A DNA stretch of 64,000 nucleotides from Dichetophora obliterata (GCA_963920525.1 OY986439.1:45854982-45918981); one strand, 5' to 3'. Positions 35,345 to 46,021 are shown, numbered from the stretch's first letter. A program made the numbers and translations. The notes: generated from the sequence alone by a model not told the origin.

Positions 35345-36670
35345 TGCTAACTCGATTTTTCAAAAGCGTTTGACACAGTTAATCACCATTTACTATGTTA
35401 TAAGCTTAAATATAAGTATGGTTTTGAACAACTATCTTTCCTATCGAGTACAGAAAGTTAAGGTCGGTGAAAATTTTTCAAGTCTTTCGTCTGTTTGCAG
35501 TGGGGTTCCCCAAGGATCAGTACTAGGTCCTCTTTTATTCTCCATTTTTACAAATGATATTTTCAGCGTTTGCAGGCATTCGTCCATGCATGCTTATGCT
35601 GATGATATTCAGATATATCTCTCACGTAGAACTGGTCTCATGGAAGACCTGGTATTCAGGCTTAATGAGGATCTAGAAAGTATAAGGCAGTGGTCTGTTA
35701 GCAATGGGCTTCAACTTAATGCTGCGAAATCATTTGTATTACCCATCAGCAAAGATAATGTCTTCTTTGAAGATATACCGGACCTTATTTTAAAAGACCA
35801 AAAGCTAAGTCTCGTCAGCAAAATCAAAAATCTAGGTTTTCATATTAATTCTACACTTACCTGCAGTGACCACATCAACAGTGTGGTTCAAAAAGTATAT
35901 TATATTCTGCGTAATCTAAGAGTTTCAGCTGATTATACGCCAGTTTAATTGAAACATAAGCTTGTTCTTCAACTTATACTACCTATAATTACTTATGCAG
36001 AATGTGTTTATAGCAATTTGGACTCCCGATATGAATTAAAATTAAACTTAGCATTTAACCAGGTTACACGATATGTTTATGGGCTGCGAAAATTTGATCA
36101 TATATCTCAGTTTAAAAAATTTATTCTTGGAAGTGATATTATTAACTATCTCAACGCTAGAAATTGTATCTTTCTGCATAAAATAATAGTGTTTAAAACG
36201 CCTCCTTATTTGTTTGAAAAAATTCGATTTGGTCACTCAACAAGAAGTTTCATGCTGACCCCACCGAGTTTCAACTACCTCAACTCCACTAGATTATTTT
36301 TTATTAATGCCACTCGTCTTTGGAATTCCTTACCGAGCCATGTAAGAGCTTTAAGGGAAATAACAAGATTTAGACTTGCCGTATTTCAACATTTTGCTTC
36401 TAAATAACGATTAATAAATTCGCCAGTTTTCTTTAAATCTATACTTTCTTCTTGTCACTTTTTGTTTTTCTCACTTAATTACTTCAATTGTATACTCTAT
36501 CTGGATTTTTCTATTTCTACTTAACATTAAGATTAATTTTATAATAAGTTTAATTGTTTAAATTAGGTTTAAGAAAATCTTTAATTTGTATAATCCTAAA
36601 AATATTGTTCCAACTTGTACATTAAAAGAACTAAGTTCTTATCGTACTATAAATAAATAAATAAAAAAAT
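35345..36670 (+). mobile_element. 5'-truncated non-LTR retrotransposon (jockey/CR1-like)
   Basis: It starts inside the reverse transcriptase (LDFSKAFDTVNHHLL at about 35351), runs through the RT and C-terminal domain to a stop at 36407, then about 250 bp of 3' untranslated sequence ends in an AAATAAATAAATAAAAAAA tail near 36648-36668. 5' truncation plus an A-rich simple tail is the usual product of target-primed reverse transcription. Confidence 0.88.
35351..36407 (+). pseudogene. LINE reverse transcriptase, frameshifted and with one stop
   Basis: DFSKAFDTVNH (first catalytic Asp block) is in one frame. A frameshift near 35415 leads to the main frame with YLSYRVQKVKVG, GVPQGSVLGPLLFSIF and AYADDIQIYL, the YADD catalytic box with both Asp residues intact. 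The frame is stopped by TAA at 35946-35948 but continues in the same frame for another 152 codons: LQLILPIITYAECVY, ATRYVYGL, FINATRLWNSLPSHVRA, HFASK. The C-terminal part is typical of jockey-superfamily ORF2. The EEP endonuclease is missing through truncation. Confidence 0.9.
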
Positions 36671-36917
36671 GAAAAAATTAAAATTTTGTTCACAAAAAAC
36701 CAAAATTTTTATAAAAGCTATAAGGCAATATTAATTTATAAAGGGTAATAAAAACATCAAAATGATTGTACCTTTTTTTCCACAGTTCTATTAGTTATAA
36801 AAAGTTTAGTTTACATCATTTGTAAGTTTGATGCATTTTTTTTTATTAAAAAAAATTCCCAAATATTGGCTACAACGAACCTCTAAGGTTCACTATAACC
36901 AACACCTTTAACTTGGT

Positions 36918-38103
36918 TTAATGTTTTTGATAAGCTTTTGATAAGACATACTGATAAGTTAAATCATAAAAAAGTAGACGTACGCTGCTGATATGATGAC
37001 GATCATTAATCGAGTTAACATGACAAACAATACGATTATGAAAGGATTGCCAAATAGATAATACGTCACACACTTCTACCGGACTTACGGCGTACGATTT
37101 ATTAGGCAAATCAATTAAATCTATATTAATTGATGCACTCGACAATGGTTGACGCTACTACGTCTAAACCAAATAAGTGTGGGTGGAACGGAAGTAATCG
37201 GCTTGACATTTTGATTTTATTATCGCTGTTTGAGGCAATAGACGTGAAGTAGGTCTCATCATAAATTTTATGTACGTAGACAAAGTCGATTTAAAGACGA
37301 AATCTGAAATGCAAGCTATAGAATTTAGAAACATATAGCGGACATCGTGTGTTGATGTCATGTTAAATAGATAAGTACAATTTCTACTATTCTTTATCAT
37401 AATTATTCATCAATATTCTTTATCATAAAAATGGCACACTTCATGTTGCAATTCAATTTATGAACAATACTTGAGAATTGAAAAATACAGACTTGTGAAA
37501 TGAAAATTTTGAAGAAGGGAAAGTTATATAGATAAACGCCTATGACAGATTGATAAAATTATCCAGCTTTAAATGAGTGTAAAAATCATTTTCTTATTAA
37601 TTAAAACCAATAATTTTTTGCAATGAAGTCAACGATAAATTACAATATTTTTATTCAAACAATATTATGGTGGGTTCCACCCTGTGATAGGTATGTGGTT
37701 TCTCATTTGTACTTTTTTAAATTGAAATAAAGTTAAGTAATAAAGTTAATTAATTTTATGATCTATTAAATTATTACATGAATTAAATTGCGAGCTTTAG
37801 ATCAAGTAAGTTTAATTCATGTAATAATTAAATAGATTATAAAATTAATTAACTAACTATGGTGGAGCACGGCCAAATAAGTTTAATTAATGTCAAATTA
37901 ATTAAATAATCTAATAATTGATCCATTTCGGTCAAAGTCATATGTAATTGAATATTTGGTTGTGAAAATAGCCACCTTTCAGTTAGAAAACTAGCTTCTG
38001 GCGAATCAAAAAAACTCGTTTCATTTCTATGGTGCATTTTGACAAACTGTCGAACACCAATGAATAATAAAATAATTAAAGAAGCAACTAGAATAGATGG
38101 CAA
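36918..38103 (-). other. Cluster of three minus-strand ORFs, possible decayed gene
   Basis: 37849-38103, 37164-37400 and 36918-37145 are open on the minus strand with less monotonous composition than nearby random ORFs. The rightmost has a hydrophobic start (LPSILVASLIILLFIGV) followed by a polar stretch with an N-glycosylation sequon (RNET). The middle one begins with ATG and reads NSRNCTYLFNMTSTHD. They are in different frames with no clear splice sites, and a hairpin (37745-37853) separates the first two. I recognise no family. They could be a decayed gene or chance. Confidence 0.2.
37745..37853. repeat. Long AT-rich hairpin, 46-bp arms
   Basis: The left arm starting GTTAATTAATTTTAT pairs with the right arm ending ATAAAATTAATTAAC with about two mismatches over 46 bp. 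The loop of about 18 bp is less AT-rich (GCGAGCTTTAGATC). Probably a small foldback element. Confidence 0.65.
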
Positions 38104-38628
38104 CCTTGGTAGAGTTGATGGCGTAGATCTATAAATAGCCTACTGCTTTAAAATGTCATATGATTAGTAGCCAATTGAGCGTTAAATTTGTTCTATATAA
38201 TTCAAATGAATGAATTCCTAAATGCGTGAAATCAAACAATGAGTTGATCACAGCTACTCAAAGACTACTAAAAAGGAAAATGTAGCAATTACCGAAACAG
38301 ACTGTCTAGTCAACTAAGTGATTGACTCTATACAAAGTTGTTGTTATTGCCTTCTTTAAAACTTGCTTGATCTAAAGCTCGCTATTTAATTCATGTTAAA
38401 TAATAAACGTTAAATGTACCTACCTTTATAATATGGTCTTATATGTTAAATGATAAAGGTAAAGCAATATGCATTTGTAAAAACTTAAATAAAATTGTCT
38501 TGATACCTCGAAATTTTTATTGATAATGGTTTCCTCATACTTGACCGATTATTTATAAAATGGACTTCAATGAAAAAAAGTATTTTTTGGAGGTATAGAA
38601 AATATATTATGAATTTGTAGATATTTTT

Positions 38629-38886
38629 ATGTCCACTATTAAATTTGTTTTTATGTCCAAACTTTTAAACGGATTCGGACTAAACTTTTGCACGGTATTA
38701 AGAAATGATGCAAGTCAATTGATGCATTGGGTGCAAAAAGATCGTGAGAGCCTTTCGCGGATGCAAGAAGACATTAACAGTTATTGCTTTTGGGTACAGT
38801 TATTACTTTTGGGTACAGTTATGGCTTTTTGGTATCTCCACAATCGTATACAAAGAGCACAGAGTTTACAAAAATATGCTAAATAA
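38629..38886 (+). other. Small ORF with one predicted membrane segment, unassigned
   Basis: 85 codons from an ATG at 38629. The middle reads MHWVQKDRESLSRMQED, then a hydrophobic stretch FWVQLLLLGTVMAFWYL, then a basic tail NRIQRAQSLQKYAK. The TTTTGGGTACAGTTATT block is a 17-bp tandem repeat that makes part of the hydrophobic stretch. No family, promoter or splice context was recognised, so coding status is doubtful. Confidence 0.15.
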
Positions 38887-39267
38887 AATGCAGGACGTGC
38901 GATTATTCCTGTCAAATTGCGAATACTTTTTTTGTTTGCAAAATTTAACAGAATACAAGTGCGTCGGAAGCTAATTTCATCTGGGGGGGCAGTACAAATG
39001 GTGGTGCAAAAAAAAGTTCACCAAAATTTCTTATTTACAAATTTCTTATTTAAGTTTAAAATAAAAAAAAATATAAAAATATATAAAAAATATTAAAATT
39101 TCATTATTTTTAAAAGTTCTTCCAATTTTAATATTAGAGATCATTCTTTAAAGGATCTTTCATATAGTAATATGAAAATATAAGAAATAATGGTTGCTTT
39201 TATAAAGCAAGACTAGGTATATCTTTACATGGTTTAAATGCAATACGGAACAAAAAGTTATATCAAT

Positions 39268-40330
39268 TTAAATTACTCCAAAATGTTTCTTTCTGTCCTT
39301 GCGAGAAACAAACTCTTTCACCACCTCTATCGAATTCAATTCTTCGGTTTTATCTTTGTGAATGTGTATAAGTGCCGCATGAGTGAGTCGTTTCTGTGTC
39401 ATAGTTGCTCGAAGATACGTTTTAAGTCGTCTTAGTGCACTAAAAGAACGCTCAGATGAAGCTGCTGATGCAGGCACAGTCAAAAGCAAAGCGATAAGTT
39501 TTTCAACTTAATTTAATAGTTTTTTTACAGTATCCGAATTTTTCACAAATTGGGATACAATGCCAATTTCAAGCAATTTCAAGGTGTTTGGCCAGGCAAT
39601 TGCTTCAGCAATTTCATCTGCAAAAAAATCATCTGCATAAAGATCTAGTTTTGTTTTTAGATTTTGTTCAGAAGGCACTTTTCCGTTGAAGGCTTCGATT
39701 ACAATATTTTCCAACGATTCCAGAGTGTCAAGATCTGTTTAAATGTACAATAAGATTTACAAAGTTCCAGTTTACACTAGCTTCACTCAACCGACTCACC
39801 GAATGTTAAATCAAAGAGAGTCGGTTGAGTGAAGCTGGTGTAAACTTGCAAAAATAAAAAAAGTAAAATATCAACCTGTTTGATCGAATCTAGCCATTAT
39901 CTCATTTGAGGGAAGATCTTAAATTTCGAAATAATCTTTTCGTAGCCGATCATATAATGGCAACTGTACTGCAGGAACCGGATTTGATGTTTCTTCAAAG
40001 CGTCGAGGTGGATTTTCATCAGCTAATTCACAGTAGCGGCTTTCGCATGGTCCAAAACATTGGACCAACATGGCAGATTGTGCAACATCTAGTACCATGC
40101 GTAAGCTAAAACGATAGTCGAAATTTTTGGTTTTTTTCTGCCGATTGTACAATATTGTACAATTATGTAAAATTACTGCTCAATTTTTAGGGCATCTAAA
40201 AGTTGCTTAGCTATTAGCCGGATGTGTTCTGCTTGAGAGCTTGCAATTAATGATGTTGCTTTACAAGTTGGATCGTTCGAACGCTCAATCAAATAGTCCC
40301 ATTAGTTTTCCATCTAACTTATCGTACAAC
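39268..40330 (-). pseudogene. hAT transposase relic (MYM/TTF-like type)
   Basis: On the minus strand the C-terminal part is best preserved: ENIVIEAFNGKVPSEQNLK, DEIAEAIAWPNTLKLLEI, an in-frame TAA at 39508-39510, then LTVPASAASSERSFSALRR, LKTYLRATMTQKRLTHAAL and IHKDKTEELNSIEVV to TGA/TAA at 39268. ERSFSALRRLKTYL is the hallmark of the hAT dimerisation region in MYM/TTF-finger transposases. Upstream, around 40180-40300, ERSNDPTCKATSLIASSQAE and LIAKQLLDAL belong to the same protein. The stretch between is broken by stops and by the foldback. The catalytic core is not intact. Confidence 0.82.
39769..39847. repeat. Foldback, 30-bp arms, inside hAT copy B
   Basis: CAGTTTACACTAGCTTCACT...GACTC pairs with GAGTCGGTTGAGTGAAGC...AAACTT across a 19-bp loop with one or two mismatches. 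It interrupts the transposase reading and is absent from copy A because that part is deleted there. Confidence 0.75.
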
Positions 40331-40697
40331 ATGTCGTCCAATATAGAAAGCCCCTAAGAACATGTCAAATTTTTTCTTACCAGAGTTGCAAAATTAACAA
40401 GCATTAAGCTACATACTTAAGGGTGCTTTAAAACTGAAGTGGTGGGTTTGCAGTAGAAACTCTACATTTTGTTCTATCTTTTTGCAAACACAGAGAAAGA
40501 AAATGGTTTTCCGCAAGCATGCTTATGAAGAAGAGAGAAAGAAGAGGAAAATATATAATACAAAAATATTATCGTTGTAAAAAAAACTGATATTTTGAAT
40601 AACTTTTGAAGTTTTCTTTTTAAATTGTTTATCGAGCTAAAAAAGTGGGGGGCAACTGCCCCCTTTCTCTCCCGCTTCCGACGCCAATGACAGCATA

Positions 40698-41156
40698 TAA
40701 AATTTAAAAATAAAATAGCATTAGCATGGCAAGTCAATATTTAAAAACAGGCAGTTTTTATTATGATTTTACTGCAAAAATTCCTGTTGCCTCGGACATA
40801 AAATAATTTACAAGCTTACAATAGAGTTCACACTGAACTGTAGAGCTTAGACACAATCATTAGATATAAATTTTTAGATATTTGTATGAGAACTTTCGAA
40901 ATGAAAACGTTAACTGACAAAAACTATTTATTTTATTAAAATAAGCAATTTTTGCATTCCTTGAAATGTAGCAGTCAAGTATTTTTATATACAACTCTGA
41001 AATTGTAATATATTCTACCTAAAAAAAGAATAAACTCAACATATGATGGAATGCAAAAAATTCCAAGAAGGTGTATTTTTTATTCAAGGATTCAAACAGA
41101 GCCTTATATTTATATATATATATGTATAAGAATGGATGTTTGTTAGTAGGTATGTG
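40698..41156. other. AT-rich spacer with a TA microsatellite
   Basis: Contains TATATTTATATATATATATG near 41106-41125. No gene. Confidence 0.5.
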
Positions 41157-41596
41157 CACGGCTAAAAATCTTTGAATTAAATTTAAACTTTTCTGTACTT
41201 TATATATGGCCTTTGGTTTCAAGTCTAGTATTTGCAAAATACTAAAAAATCGTTTTAATACAGCTTTGGTTAAAACTTTAGTACTAGCTTGGATTGAAAT
41301 ATAAAAAAAAAATAAACACAGGGAGGATCAAACCAGGAACATCCAGTTTATAAGTTCATTACGTTAACCACTGAGCTATTGCGCTATACGAAACAAAAGC
41401 AATAAACAAGCATATGAACCTAATAGCCTAATATTGAGTTTCAGCATAGTAATATTTCTTTGGTTTAAATTTGAGTACAGAAAATTCTAAATTATGGGGT
41501 AGTATTTGTGAACGTTTAAATTTTAAACCTCAATGTTAAAAAATATGCAGTAGTATTTAAGCTGGACTAAAATTTATTCCAAGATTTTTAACCGTG
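41157..41596 (-). mobile_element. TIR element enclosing a tRNA-like block, copy 1
   Basis: The ends are CACGGCTAAAAATCTT (left) and, in reverse complement, CACGGTTAAAAATCTTGG (right). Read on the minus strand it is collinear with 52976-53564 over nearly its whole length, for example ATCTTGG(A)..TAAATTTTAGTCC, CAATATTAGGC, GTACTAAA, CCAAAGCTGTATTAAAA and TAGTATTTTGCAAAT. In the middle lies a polymerase III-like A box, B box and T run (separate entry). No transposase and no safe target duplication. A TIR element that captured a tRNA-like sequence, or a SINE-like unit that gained inverted ends, would both fit. Confidence 0.7.
41303..41388 (-). ncRNA. tRNA-like polymerase III unit (probably not a functional tRNA)
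   Basis: On the minus strand: A box TAGCTCAGTGG (41378-41368), B box-like GGTTTGATCC (41334-41325), 33 bp apart, then a run of ten T (41312-41303) about where a tRNA gene terminator would lie. The acceptor and T stems do not pair (CCTGG against CTCCC) and the B box is one base short, so this is a pseudo-tRNA or SINE head. Transcription is possible but unproven. Confidence 0.45.
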
Positions 41597-42044
41597 TGTG
41601 TATATCACGTATATACTAAAAACGCTTAACCGATCTTTATGAAATTTTTAAGGAAACTGAAGCAACATCTTGAGAATGTTCCTGTGATGTTTCGATTTGT
41701 TTAATGTCCATTGGACAAGGGGGCATGGTACATACATGCCAAATTTGAGCAATTGCCCACAAATCAAAAAAGTATATATCAAACGGTTTTGATCGTAAAA
41801 GACCGATATTTAGTAATTTTTTTTCAGAATGTTTATGTCGGAAACGGTACAAAAGTGGGCGTAGTCTCACTATATCCACGCCCACTTTTTCGAAATCATG
41901 CTAATTCCGGAGTGAAACGCACATATCAATAAAATTTCTATCTATCAGACCTTTTGGTCGTATAATTTAAAAATTTTTTAATTTAGTTCATATGTCTAAC
42001 CGATTTTCATGAAAATTTAGGAAATTAGGAAAATACATTACAAT
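41597..42044. repeat. Degenerate repeat, left flank of the LINE insertion
   Basis: Contains AACCGATCTTTATGAAATT (41629) and again AACCGATTTTCATGAAAAT (41999), plus CCACGCCCACTTTTTCGAAA (41878). Similar phrases occur at 8.2-8.5 kb and in the 143-bp repeats at 44.2-44.6 kb. I infer one old repeat element split by the LINE at 42.05-44.18 kb. Confidence 0.5.
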
Positions 42045-44180
42045 TACATTTTTTATTTATTTATTTATTTACTTGATTGCTAAGCCTTAACAGGTTTTAT
42101 AGCAAATTTAAAATTATAAAATAAGATATTTAATACAATTAAAAAAAAAGTATGATTTTGATTGAAATCATGCATTATTAACAAACTAAAAAGTTTTAAT
42201 AAATTGCTTAAAGTATATAATTTTATTAAAGTATAAAAAACAAAAAAAAAAGTTAAGTCAAAATCGGTAATATCAGACAGCAAAGCAGGGTTGCGTTTTC
42301 AAGACAAACAAGGTCAAGTTAGCAACAATTTTTGTATACTGCGGAGTCGTGTGACAAACAAGGTCTCATACCTAATAAAACACCACATTATATAATATAT
42401 ATCGTTCTGTCTTCCTGAAGCCGGTGAGATCCAGGATTGACAGGGTGGTTACTCAACAAACTAGGTCAACTTCACCAAACCAATTTTCATAAAATAAAGA
42501 AAACCAGTTGCGAACGCAGGCACCAAGACAAACTAGGTCTTATCGGCCACTCATATTAATATATTACAAATCGATCTAACGTAGTGTTTCAAGAGGTAAA
42601 AAGGCATCAAGATCACACGGTACCGTCGACAAGTGTAGTTACAATCATCATGAAGATATGAGGCAACTGAAGATCCCATGTTTAGGTCCATTCAGATTAT
42701 TTAAATGTTTATTTACCAAAATTTTCCATTTTACGCTTAGGTCCATTTATCCATTTAGATTGTTATATTAATGTGTTTACAAATCACCAGATGCATCAGA
42801 TATATGTTTGAAAGAACTTTACATAATCAACGACGGTACTGCAGGTAATCTATAATTTTGTGTTTGATTGAGTCCATGGATTCACTTAAGGATATAACAT
42901 CAGATAAAAAATTAAAATCACCGCAAGCGCGCTGGTTCATTTCTAAGAGTTTCATTTTGCAAATAATTAGTTCTACAAAAGTTCATGTGGAGTAACTCAA
43001 AAGATCTTTTAGGACGAAGAGGAATATTAAAATATACTATACTCAATAAATATGGACTGTTGACATATCCATGTATAGGTTTTGTAATCCAACAAGCATT
43101 TATCATAATTCTCCGATTTTTTAAAGAAGGAAGATTTAAGAGTTGTAACCGATATTCATAAGATGGTAAGTGAAAATCAGTATTACAATAAAGATAGCTT
43201 AAGCAAAACAAAAGAAATTGTTTCTGCACTGATTCAATGTCGTCTATGTAACAACCGTATCGTGGGCACCAAACAACTGAAGCGTATTCTAAGATAGGCC
43301 GCACTAGGGAAGTGAATAAGGTTTTCGTTATGAAAGGATCATTAAACTCTTTTGCCCAACGTTTAATAAATCCTAAAGTACTACTTGCTCTATTTATTAT
43401 TTTATTTACATGAATATTAAAGCGTAGTTTAGGATCCATTGTAACTCCAAGATCATTGAAACTATCTAAGGACTCCAATGGATAACCATAAATTTTGAAG
43501 GTACATTTAATTGGTGGTTTGCGCGAGAAAGACATATGCTTGCATTTCTTCATGTTGAGGTTCATACGGTTCGTTTTGCACCTGTTATGAAGATGATCAA
43601 TGTCGGCTTGCAAAAATACAGCGTCATTATCATTTTTAAAAGAAAGGAAGAGTTTGACGTCGTCAGCAAACATTAAGATGCTAGAATGCATTATGATAGA
43701 TGGCAAATCGTTTATAAAAAGTAGAAACAGAAGGGGCCCAAGATGACTTCCTTGAGGTACTCCTGAAGTAACAGGAAACTCGTGTGATTTCTTGAGCTTA
43801 AAAAGAACAGATTGTGTTCTATTGCTTAAGTAAGATTCAATCCACTTTACCAACGGTATAGGAAATCCAACAAGATGTAATTTTAAGATCAAAAGTTTGT
43901 GATTTACAACGTCAAAAGCTTTGCTAAAATCCGTGTAAATAACATCAATCTGCATGCCTTTTCCAAAGTTTTCTATAGTTTTTGATGTGAATTCGAGAAG
44001 GTTAGTAACAGTGGATTTTCCAGAAAGGAATCCATGTTGGAAAGGAGACATTAAAGATTTAACGCTATTCGATAGTCGTGATGTAACAATTGCCTCTAAA
44101 AGTTTAGGCAAAGCGCTTAATTTTGCGATGCCACGGTAGTTATCAATTAAAGACCTATTTCCGGATACAGTCCAGCTGTA
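42045..44180 (-). mobile_element. 5'-truncated jockey-like LINE, 2.1 kb, best preserved in window
   Basis: On the minus strand it runs from the middle of the reverse transcriptase (about 44180) through the end of ORF2 to a TAAATAAATAAATAAAAAA tail (42075-42045). TACAAT occurs at both outer flanks (about 42028 and 44177) and may be the target duplication. The 3' part holds a four-fold GACAAAC-AGGTC motif. The long intact frame marks it as one of the younger insertions here. Confidence 0.85.
42303..42540. repeat. Four copies of an ACAAAC-N-AGGTC motif
   Basis: GACAAACAAGGTC (42303), GACAAACAAGGTC (42353), AACAAACTAGGTC (42455) and GACAAACTAGGTC (42527), all in one orientation in the LINE 3' region. 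A related GACAAGGTC lies at 9356. The meaning is unknown. Confidence 0.6.
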
Positions 44181-44183
44181 CAA
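42918..44183 (-). CDS. LINE ORF2 fragment: reverse transcriptase and C-terminal domain
   Basis: 421 uninterrupted codons of a jockey-like ORF2. RT blocks in order: NYRGIAKLSALPKLLE (15-30), PFQHGFLSGKSTVTNLL (47-63), YTDFSKAFDVVNHKLL with catalytic Asp85, SGVPQGSHLGPLLFLLFIND (140-159), and FADD (172-175) with the paired catalytic Asp residues. Then come NLGVTMD-type NDLGVTMDPKL (243-253) and the thumb/C-terminal LVRPILEYASVVWCP (293-307). The ORF begins at the truncation point with no genuine start codon. Near the end, ...NEPARLR then stop looks like a late frameshift, since the next frame continues CGDFNFLSDVISLSESMDS and further to a stop. The enzyme would copy its RNA into the genome, but without the endonuclease part this copy cannot move by itself. 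Confidence 0.92.
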   Translation of the reverse strand: MYSWTVSGNRSLIDNYRGIAKLSALPKLLEAIVTSRLSNSVKSLMSPFQHGFLSGKSTVTNLLEFTSKTIENFGKGMQIDVIYTDFSKAFDVVNHKLLILKLHLVGFPIPLVKWIESYLSNRTQSVLFKLKKSHEFPVTSGVPQGSHLGPLLFLLFINDLPSIIMHSSILMFADDVKLFLSFKNDNDAVFLQADIDHLHNRCKTNRMNLNMKKCKHMSFSRKPPIKCTFKIYGYPLESLDSFNDLGVTMDPKLRFNIHVNKIINRASSTLGFIKRWAKEFNDPFITKTLFTSLVRPILEYASVVWCPRYGCYIDDIESVQKQFLLFCLSYLYCNTDFHLPSYEYRLQLLNLPSLKNRRIMINACWITKPIHGYVNSPYLLSIVYFNIPLRPKRSFELLHMNFCRTNYLQNETLRNEPARLR

Positions 44184-44620
44184 TATCGAAAAGCTTTGAA
44201 ATTATAGGTCCCACAGTCTCGGAATTCAGTATTCGACCTTAATTTACACGTGCCGTGTAACTGATAAGATTTTATGGTCGTTGTAAAAGAGGGCGTTGCA
44301 CCACACATACAACCCAAATTTGCAATATCCAATAACTTTACAGTTGTAGGCCACAAAGCCTCGGAATTCTTTATTTAACCACAATTTATACGTACCGTTT
44401 CACTGATAACCTTTTATGGAAATTTGGCAACGGGGGCGTGGCATCTCCCATATAACCCAAATTTGAGAAATTGAATAGCTTTTGAATTATAGGTCGCACA
44501 GCCACGGAATTCAGTATTCGACCACAATTTACACATGCAGTTTCACTGATATAATTTTATGGCCGTTTGGCAACGGGGGTTTCAACGGGGGCAGCAATGC
44601 ACCGGGTTTCATCTAGTATT
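44181..44620. repeat. 143-bp tandem repeat, three units
   Basis: The phrase CGGAATTC...TTCGACC/TTTAACC starts at 44219, 44362 and 44505, giving two spacings of 143 bp. Each unit also has ATTATAGGTC/TGTAGGCC, TTACAC or TTATAC, CTGATAA, TTTATGG and GGGGGCGTGG/AGGGCGTTG. It ends with GGGTTTCATCTAGTATTTTT. Internal tandem units with a CTAGT end recall Helitron/Helentron-type elements, but I cannot prove that. Confidence 0.75.
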
Positions 44621-46021
44621 TTTATAAAAAACTATTGATGGATTAAAAATAGCATTAAGATTAAAACAGTACTTTTGGTAAATTTTTGTAAAAGCTCATG
44701 TTTTTGGAAACATGTCAATTTTTCTCAAAAATTTTGAGAAACTAAGATTTTACTTTTTTTATTTTACTTTTATAATTTTATTAAAGCTTTCTTTAATTTC
44801 ACCTATATCTATAAATATGCGATAGAGCATAGAAATTATGTTTGATGGTGACTATTAGATGATATAAATAATGAGGGCTAACATAAAAATTAGGAGACAT
44901 TAATAGGGAGCCACAGCAGCGTTAGAGGACAACCCGAGCAGCATTGGGTATTGCACTCGTGTTAAGTAAAAATGAAACAATTTCTGCAAATGCATTTTCT
45001 TTTTTGAAAGAAAGATATTTTTACAATATTACAATATTTTTTTACAATATTTTTACAATAAAAAACAGCTATTTGGTAATTTTTTGACCTGTGACCCGAA
45101 ACATGAGCGTTTTTATTCATTTCAGTAAGGTATCTAATGATCGGTAAAATGGAAAGGTAGAATGGTGAATGAGGTATCGCACAAATGGTATGGGTAGGAA
45201 AGCTTCCACAATATGACTGCATTTTAGTTTGGTGACCTTTCACTTGAAATATTTGAAAACATGAAAGGAATTATAGATATTGATAATATGTACACAAAAA
45301 TCACTTTATATAACCTACAATAACCACAGGGGTATATAAACTTCGTCATTCCGTTTGTAAAGCCGATAGGAAGGCGTGGTATGTATAGAAAACTGTGTAT
45401 TGTCTTTATCAGCATCACCTCCTGAATCGATTTAGCCATGTCCGTCTGTCCATCTGTCTATCCGCCCGTCTGTGATCACTATTATAGCCGTAGTTTTAAA
45501 GCTATCTTAAGTAAATTCAATATATAATTTTAATATTCAAAATCAGAGATTAAGTTCAAAGATGATAAACCATGCCTACCTTAAATTCAAAGTGACTTTA
45601 CCAAAACGGTAAGGTCTCTTTTAATTCCACAAAAATTAGTACAATCGCTTCAAATTCGGCAAATTAGTTTAAATCTAAACTATGCACTCGATGTTTGGAA
45701 TTTGGTTAAGAAAACCTGAAAATTCCGCTCATTTCCATCATAATAGTACAACCTTTATTAATTCCAGAAAAAAATTAATATTTAAACTTCATATTCGGCA
45801 CTGCATAAAACCTTTCATAAATAAAAAGGACTCGGAGTTTAAATTTTTTTAATATATGGATATAAACTTCACCCTATAAAAGTGACGTCACCAAAATTCG
45901 GTGAAAAATCATTCAGCCGTAGGAGTATTTTAACTTCGGTCCAGTCGAAGATATTTCCTAATTATTCTTATGTAACATGTGTGAACGAAATGCATTGAAT
46001 AAAAAAAATCTTCAAAGGCTT
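44621..46021. other. Non-coding stretch with a dispersed fly repeat motif
   Basis: TTTAGCCATGTCCGTCTGTCC at 45430 continues as GTCTG/CATCTG/TATCCG words to about 45474. An inverted relative (GACAGACAGACGGATAGACA, 59884) lies in the last intron region, so both come from one repeat family. No genes. Confidence 0.5.

Larger units (their letters stand above)
38956..40689. mobile_element. hAT element (copy B), 1.73 kb, parent form of copy A
   Basis: The left end is CAAGTGCGTCGGAAGC and the right end in reverse complement is CATTGGCGTCGGAAGCGGG. Flanks are ACAGAATA (38948-38955) and ACAGCATA (40690-40697), 7 of 8 identical. It carries a minus-strand transposase relic and keeps the about 0.7 kb (roughly 39709-40402) that copy A at 13193 lacks. 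A small foldback lies inside at 39769-39847. Confidence 0.88.

Noticed and set aside
39919..40152. Independent 77-codon gene
   Set aside because: It lies inside the hAT copy B and is part of the broken transposase region.
41303..41388. Functional tRNA
   Set aside because: T stem and acceptor do not pair. Kept only as a tRNA-like polymerase III unit.
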